Both the position numbers and the translations under genes were made by a program. Shown here piece after piece: positions 59,797-64,000 of a stretch of DNA of 64,000 bases (the stretch's first letter is position 1; every line of letters begins with the position of its first letter). The DNA comes from Mesorhizobium hawassense (lineage in GTDB: Bacteria > Pseudomonadota > Alphaproteobacteria > Rhizobiales > Rhizobiaceae), in the NCBI RefSeq assembly GCF_003289945.1, contig NZ_QMBP01000007.1, forward strand, positions 186,001 to 250,000, given 5' to 3'. Below the pieces are notes generated by a model that had not been told where the DNA came from, did not search any database, and saw nothing but the letters and a program-made list of their open reading frames with translations.

Positions 59797-60560
59797 AGCG
59801 GATTTTCGGCGTAGAACTCGAGCACGCGCTGCTTGAAGCTCTTGTCGCCGACGGCCAGCATGTGGTCGCGGCCTTCGATGTGAAACGCCCCGGCATTGGG
59901 CATCAGGGCGGCAAGCTCGTCCGGGGAACCGCCGATATCGTCCTTGGTGCCGACGGCGACCAGCGTCGGCTGGGCGATACGCGCCATATCGGCCTCGCTG
60001 AGCAGTTCGCGCGACTTTGCGATGCAGGCCGCGAGCGCGCGCCGGTCGCTGCGCGTCTGGTCGGCGAAGGCGCGGAACGAGCGGCCGCGCGGATGCGTGG
60101 TTTGGGAGGGATCCTCCTCCAGCAGCGCCGCCGCGATCGGGTCCCAGTCGCCGACGCCGTCGACCATGCCGATGCCGAGGCCGCCGAACACCAGCGTCGC
60201 CACCTTCTGCGGATAGGAGAGCGCCAGGAAAGCAGAGACGCGCGCGCCCATCGAGTAACCCATGACATGCGCCCGCTCGATGCCCAGCTGATCAAGCAGC
60301 GCGGCCGCGTCGGAAGCCATCTTTTCCGGCGTGTAGTCGGCCTCGTCATAGCTCTTCGACGACGAGCCGTGGCCGCGATGATCGAAGGCGATCGCCCGGT
60401 AGCCGGTGTCGTTCAGCGTCTTGAACCACCCCGGCGAAACCCAGTTGACATAGTGGCTGGAGGCAAAGCCGTGGATCATCAGCACGGGATCGCCCTGCCC
60501 CGATGCCGGCTGGCGATCGAGGAAGGCAAGCTCGAAACCGTCATGCGAAAGGAATTGCAT
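59793..60560 (-). CDS. alpha/beta hydrolase
   Basis: A 255-residue serine hydrolase. It has LMIHGFASSHYVNW near residue 28 (oxyanion hole), the nucleophile elbow MGYSMGARVSA, the acid in VAVGTKDDIGGSP, and the histidine in HIEGRDHMLAVGD. The ATG giving MQFLSHDGFELAFLD fits the fold; an upstream in-frame start overlaps the DUF192 gene. It follows that gene after 16 bases and probably shares its transcript. Confidence 0.9.
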   Translation of the reverse strand: MQFLSHDGFELAFLDRQPASGQGDPVLMIHGFASSHYVNWVSPGWFKTLNDTGYRAIAFDHRGHGSSSKSYDEADYTPEKMASDAAALLDQLGIERAHVMGYSMGARVSAFLALSYPQKVATLVFGGLGIGMVDGVGDWDPIAAALLEEDPSQTTHPRGRSFRAFADQTRSDRRALAACIAKSRELLSEADMARIAQPTLVAVGTKDDIGGSPDELAALMPNAGAFHIEGRDHMLAVGDKSFKQRVLEFYAENPL

Positions 60561-60576
60561 CGGCAGAAATTGCTTC

Positions 60577-61077
60577 TCAGTTGGAACCGGCGCTCGCGCC
60601 GATGGAAGGATGGCGCAAGACATCGCCTTCCTTGATGCCGTCCCTGGCCGCGGTGCCTGCCTTCAGCTCGAGCACGAAGCGCACGGGCTGTCCGGGCGAG
60701 ATGATCGCTTCGGATTCGGGCTCGCCGCGCTTGATGGCTTTGATCCTGCCGTCCTGGCCGATAAAGATGAGGTCGAGCGCCATCGGCGTGTTCTTCATCC
60801 AAAAATCCACCTCGCCGGTTCTTTCGAACACGAACAACATGCCGTGATCGTCGGCCATGGACTGGCGAAACATCAACCCTGCCTCGCGCTCGGCCGAGGT
60901 GTCGGCGATCTCGATGGAGAAGGAACGATCGCCCGAACCGGTCGCCACTACCAGCGGCGTCCGGTCGATCGGCAGCAGCATCGCATCCGCCGCGCTCGGC
61001 TTCAGAACGCTGAAATAGGCGGCGAAAACGATCGCGGCGCAGAGCGCGCCCGCAGTCAGCCAATTGCGATGAGCCAT
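60577..61077 (-). CDS. DUF192 family exported protein
   Basis: A 166-residue protein with an N-terminal signal anchor (WLTAGALCAAIVFAAYFSV, residues 6-24) and a DUF192 domain: AEREAGLMFRQSMADDHGML, FWMKNTPMALDLIFIG and VLELKAGTAARDGIKEGD. Family members are small periplasmic or outer-membrane proteins with no settled function. The start follows a rhizobial repeat fragment. Confidence 0.88.
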   Translation of the reverse strand: MAHRNWLTAGALCAAIVFAAYFSVLKPSAADAMLLPIDRTPLVVATGSGDRSFSIEIADTSAEREAGLMFRQSMADDHGMLFVFERTGEVDFWMKNTPMALDLIFIGQDGRIKAIKRGEPESEAIISPGQPVRFVLELKAGTAARDGIKEGDVLRHPSIGASAGSN

Positions 61078-61091
61078 ATAGGGTACCTCGT

Positions 61092-61145
61092 CCGGGCCTG
61101 TCCTAAACCATGATCCGGGTAAGTGGAACCGGTTTTCGGACAATA
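61092..61145. repeat. fragment of a rhizobial interspersed repeat
   Basis: CCATGATCCGGGTAAGTGG followed by AACCGGTTTTCGGACAATAGG resembles the first half of the element at 5.3 kb (GTGGGAACCGGTTTCGGGATAA). The second palindrome is missing, so this is a partial or decayed copy upstream of the DUF192 gene. Confidence 0.45.
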
Positions 61146-61190
61146 GGGTCGTGCCGCGGCAAGGGACGAATCAAATGCGTCGAGTGGCCC

Positions 61191-61784
61191 TCAATGCGAG
61201 ACCGACAAGGTGCCCATATCGGGGTGGATTTCGGCGGCCATAAGGCCTTTGTCGCCGCGTCCAAAGCGGACGAGCACGACCTGGCCAGGCCTGAGCTCGG
61301 TTATGCCGTAGCGCCGCAAGGTCTCCATGTGGACGAAGATATCCTCGGTTCCCTCGCCCCGCGTCAGAAAGCCAAAACCCTTGGTGCGGTTGAACCACTT
61401 GACCAGCGCCCGCTCTAGGCCGCTCTCCGCGTTCACGGTGACATGGGTGCGCTGCTCCTGCTCCGCCGGGTGGACGGCCGTCGAGGCATCCACGGAAAGG
61501 ACGCGGAACGCCTGCAGCCCGCGCTCGCCCTGTTTCACGAGGCAGACGACCCGCGCGCCTTCGAGCGCCGTTTGGAAGCCGTCCCTTCGAAGACAAGTCA
61601 CATGGAGGAGGATATCACCCGAGACGCCGTCGTCCGGAAGAACGAAGCCGTAGCCCTTGGCCACGTCGAACCATTTGATAGCGCCGGCGATTTCAACGAA
61701 CTCGGCGGAGTCGCCGCCGCTGTCCCGCTGCAAGGCGTCGTCAAGGCTTCCGTCCCGCCCCGTGAAAGAGGCTTTTTCCCCCAT
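61191..61784 (-). CDS. double cold-shock-domain protein
   Basis: A 197-residue nucleic-acid-binding protein with two cold-shock domains, at about residues 28-90 ([20 protein letters not shown]) and 125-195 ([20 protein letters not shown]). The RNP-1 motifs KGYGFV and KGFGFL are present, RNP-2 (DILLHVT, DIFVHME) in each. This long tandem form is common in rhizobia. GGGGG precedes the ATG. It likely acts as an RNA chaperone. Confidence 0.94.
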   Translation of the reverse strand: MGEKASFTGRDGSLDDALQRDSGGDSAEFVEIAGAIKWFDVAKGYGFVLPDDGVSGDILLHVTCLRRDGFQTALEGARVVCLVKQGERGLQAFRVLSVDASTAVHPAEQEQRTHVTVNAESGLERALVKWFNRTKGFGFLTRGEGTEDIFVHMETLRRYGITELRPGQVVLVRFGRGDKGLMAAEIHPDMGTLSVSH

Positions 61785-62042
61785 AAGAATGCCCCCTTTT
61801 TTCAACTGAACTGCAACTGATTCTTGACGTCAGCTTAACACTGCGGCTTCCGGGGTGTGCAAGGGCTGACGTGCCTTTTTTCACCGTTGAACACCGGAAA
61901 GGCTGAAATGTCGTTTGCCGGCGTCGCCGGGCGGACGGCAGCCGGCCAAAAATCGACCATTGCGCCGATATGTCCGACGATTGCCCTTTGACCGAGCGGC
62001 TCCTATGGTGCGCCGCAACGCAACGCCCCCGAGGAAACCGAT

Positions 62043-62483
62043 ATGCGCTATCTCCACACAATGGTCCGCGTCGCCGATGTCGACCAGTCGCTCGATTTCT
62101 ACTGCAACAAGCTCGGCCTCAAGGAGGTCCGCCGCTACGAAAACGAGCAGGGCCGCTACACGCTGATCTTCCTCGCCGCGTCGGAAGACGAGCAGAGCGG
62201 CATCAACGAGAAGGCGCCGCTGGTCGAGCTGACCTACAATTGGGACCCCGAAGACTATAAGGGCGGCCGCAATTTCGGCCATCTCGCCTATGAGGTCGAC
62301 GACATCTACGCCACCTGCCAGAAGCTGATGGACAATGGCGTGACCATCAATCGTCCGCCGCGCGACGGCAACATGGCCTTCATCCGCTCGCCGGACGGCA
62401 TCTCGATCGAGCTGCTGCAGAAAGGCCCGGCCAAGGCGAAGGCCGAACCATGGGCCTCGATGTCCAACACCGGTGTCTGGTAA
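62043..62483 (+). CDS. gloA: lactoylglutathione lyase (glyoxalase I)
   Basis: Converts the methylglyoxal-glutathione hemithioacetal to S-lactoylglutathione. It is 146 residues with [50 protein letters not shown] and [14 protein letters not shown], so all four metal ligands (H5, a Glu, H79-region, and the C-terminal Glu) are in place. It is a single gene, followed by a RIME-like repeat. Confidence 0.96.
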   Translation: MRYLHTMVRVADVDQSLDFYCNKLGLKEVRRYENEQGRYTLIFLAASEDEQSGINEKAPLVELTYNWDPEDYKGGRNFGHLAYEVDDIYATCQKLMDNGVTINRPPRDGNMAFIRSPDGISIELLQKGPAKAKAEPWASMSNTGVW

Positions 62484-62520
62484 AGTCGGCGGTCCACGCC
62501 GATTTGACTGGCGACCGCTG

Positions 62521-62621
62521 GAGCAATTCCAGGAAAAGTGTGGGCGGTTTTCCGTTTCGGAATTGCGTCAAAACAAAGAGACAGAGCGGTTCGCCGTTTC
62601 CGCGAAACGGTGAACCGCTCT
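62521..62621. repeat. RIME-like element, copy 2
   Basis: The second copy of the 101-bp two-palindrome element. GAGCAATTCC and GGAATTGCG, then AGAGCGGTTC ... GAACCGCTCT; the latter palindrome is better conserved than in copy 1. It lies between gloA and the DUF2218 gene, both on the plus strand. Confidence 0.85.
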
Positions 62622-62706
62622 GGCGTTTCACCAAGCCTCGCCTATCTATCTGCAATTGGCGCCAGCCTTTCGAGGCTGGCGTTTCTTCATCCGCCAGGAG
62701 AATTCA

Positions 62707-62994
62707 ATGCTGACCAGCCGCGCCGATGTCGCCACCGAACATGCCAGCCGCTATCTGCAGCAGCTCTGCAAACACTGGTCGCACAAATTCCCGGTCGAGT
62801 TCGACCCGCGGCACGGCGCCATCCAGCTTTCGATCGGCCGCACCGTTATGGACGCCGACGAAAAGGCGCTGCATATCGCTTTGGCAGCTGACGACAGCGC
62901 CGCGCTGGAGCGGCTGGAGACGGTGGTCGCCGATCATATCAAGCGCTTCGCCTTCCGGGAGGAATTGAGCTTCGACTGGCAAAAGGCCGCTTGA
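62707..62994 (+). CDS. DUF2218 family protein
   Basis: A 95-residue cytosolic protein recognised as DUF2218 from CKHWSHKFPVEFDPRHGAI and FAFREELSFDWQ. Family function is unknown; members often lie near iron-uptake genes, which is not seen here. The ATG has CAGGAGA upstream; earlier in-frame codons are in the RIME-flanking region. Confidence 0.85.
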   Translation: MLTSRADVATEHASRYLQQLCKHWSHKFPVEFDPRHGAIQLSIGRTVMDADEKALHIALAADDSAALERLETVVADHIKRFAFREELSFDWQKAA

Positions 62995-63007
62995 GTCAGG
63001 TTAGGTT

Positions 63008-63565
63008 TCAAACACCTGCCTTGCCCGCCATTTCGAGCAACGCCAGCACGGTGCGCCAGTTGCGCGCCGTGCCTGGGACCTTCAACGTGCGTGGAATGAG
63101 GTTGGCGAACACCGACTTTCCCAACCCGTCCGGTGCGTGCAGGTAGAGCACGTCGCCCTTGATCTCGAACTGCTCCGGACCGGTGCATTTGTCGGCGAGC
63201 CGCGTCGTTTCCTCGGCGGTCGGCTCGCGCTCCAGCACATAGGCATGCAGCTTGGTCGGTTCACCGGCGACTTCAGGGTAAGGATTGTCCTTCACCAGCC
63301 GCTCGAACCAGCCGGCATCGCGCACCATGATGCGCGAACTGAAACCCCATTTCTTCTCGAAGGCCGCTTCGAGTTCCTTGGTCAGCGCCGCCGCATCCGC
63401 CTTCTTTGCCTGAAACACGACATTGCCGCTCTGCACATAGGTCGCGACATCGCTGAAGCCGAGGCTTTCGAAGAAGGCTTTGAGTTCCGCCATTTTGACG
63501 ATGCGGTTGCCGCCGACATTGATGCCGGAAAACAGCGCGACGAAGATCGAGCCTTTTGCGCTCAT
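63008..63565 (-). CDS. DUF1697 family protein
   Basis: A 185-residue protein recognised as DUF1697 from the start FVALFSGINVGGNRIVKMAEL, the TYVQSGNVVFQ stretch, and the C-terminal ARNWRTVLALLEMAG. Function unknown. Its ATG overlaps the ilvA stop as ATGA, so it is translated with ilvA. Confidence 0.9.
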   Translation of the reverse strand: MSAKGSIFVALFSGINVGGNRIVKMAELKAFFESLGFSDVATYVQSGNVVFQAKKADAAALTKELEAAFEKKWGFSSRIMVRDAGWFERLVKDNPYPEVAGEPTKLHAYVLEREPTAEETTRLADKCTGPEQFEIKGDVLYLHAPDGLGKSVFANLIPRTLKVPGTARNWRTVLALLEMAGKAGV

Positions 63566-64000
63566 ATGATGAACCCCGCCAGCGTCTCGTTGTCGGTGAT
63601 GTCCTGGTACTGCACACCCTCGGCGTCGAAATTGGCCTTCAGCAGGTCGAAATTGCGCCGGTCCTTGGTTTCGATGCCGATCAGCACCGAGCCGAAATTG
63701 CGCGCCGACTTTTTCAGATATTCGAAGCGGGCGATGTCGTCGTCAGGACCGAGCATTTCGAGGAAATCGCGCAGCGCGCCCGGCCGCTGCGGAAAGCGGA
63801 TGATGAAATACTTTTTCAGCCCCTCGAAGCGCAGCGCCCTTTCCTTCACGTCCGGCAGCCGTTCGAAGTCGAAATTGCCGCCGGAGACGACCGCGACGAT
63901 GGTCTTGCCCCTGATCTCCTTGCGCGAAAAATCCTTGAGCGCGTCGATTGCCAGCGCGCCGGCCGGTTCCAGCACCACTCCCTCGACATTCAGCATTTCG
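63562..64000 (-). CDS. ilvA: threonine ammonia-lyase, C-terminal part
   Basis: The 3' end of a PLP threonine dehydratase, which makes 2-oxobutanoate for isoleucine synthesis. The frame stays open to the right edge, so the start lies outside; about 145 residues are visible. EGVVLEPAGALAIDALKD and GKTIVAVVSGGNFDFERLPD belong to the catalytic domain (the GGN phosphate-binding loop). The rest is a regulatory ACT-like domain (FPQRPGALRDFLEML), the form with one ACT domain. Confidence 0.9.
   Translation of the reverse strand, partial: EMLNVEGVVLEPAGALAIDALKDFSRKEIRGKTIVAVVSGGNFDFERLPDVKERALRFEGLKKYFIIRFPQRPGALRDFLEMLGPDDDIARFEYLKKSARNFGSVLIGIETKDRRNFDLLKANFDAEGVQYQDITDNETLAGFII

Overview
The window looks like a piece of the main chromosome of a Mesorhizobium-like alphaproteobacterium (Hyphomicrobiales). 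This is inferred from the gene order clpP-clpX-lon-hupB, a suf operon with two cysteine desulfurases (sufS2-B-[small membrane gene]-C-D-S-T-A), a eukaryote-type NADP isocitrate dehydrogenase, high GC with frequent GTG starts, and rhizobial mosaic repeats (RIME-like). No phage, transposase or CRISPR array was seen.

Layout. 1-9.8 kb: the end of icd, a GST gene translationally coupled to a Coq7-type di-iron hydroxylase, alaS, recA with a LexA-box-like site, and a pseudouridine catabolism pair (psuK-psuG). 10.3-17.7 kb: the suf Fe-S assembly operon, read leftwards; its upstream region carries a 16-of-17 match to the Irr-binding ICE motif. 18-28 kb: an alpha/beta hydrolase, a PAP2 phosphatase next to an ArnT-like glycosyltransferase, tyrS, a large AsmA-like envelope protein, a one-cysteine Bcp peroxiredoxin and an M23 (LytM) endopeptidase.

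28-36 kb is a divergent catabolic locus. An M20 amidohydrolase and a creatinase/ectoine-hydrolase-like M24 enzyme run left; a D-2-hydroxyacid-type FAD oxidase, an FCD/GntR regulator, a VOC protein and an NMT1/SsuA-type ABC importer run right and end in the 3' remnant of an SDR gene. 36-41 kb is the accessory part: a secreted protein with two copies of a four-cysteine domain, tRNA-Val, tRNA-Asp, a stand-alone ATP-dependent DNA ligase, a periplasmic ankyrin-repeat/cytochrome c fusion, small orphan genes, and a 32-codon gene whose product has a lasso-peptide-like YxxPxL leader. 41-50 kb is a sugar uptake and catabolism cluster (ribokinase, FucU mutarotase, ABC ATPase, divergent binding protein and two permeases, a creatininase-like enzyme, a SIS isomerase, an aldo/keto reductase). 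Its divergent promoter has a palindromic operator inside the spacer and a long structured leader.

50-64 kb returns to core genes: hupB, lon, clpX, clpP, cysE with DUF3126, small VOC/HD/DUF proteins, a double cold-shock-domain protein, gloA, and the C-terminal end of ilvA. Two nearly identical RIME-like repeats (56.7 and 62.5 kb) lie here, and one of them supplies the stop codon of the DUF3126 gene. The least explained items are the RiPP-like small gene, the ankyrin-cytochrome fusion and the two uncharacterised catabolic loci.
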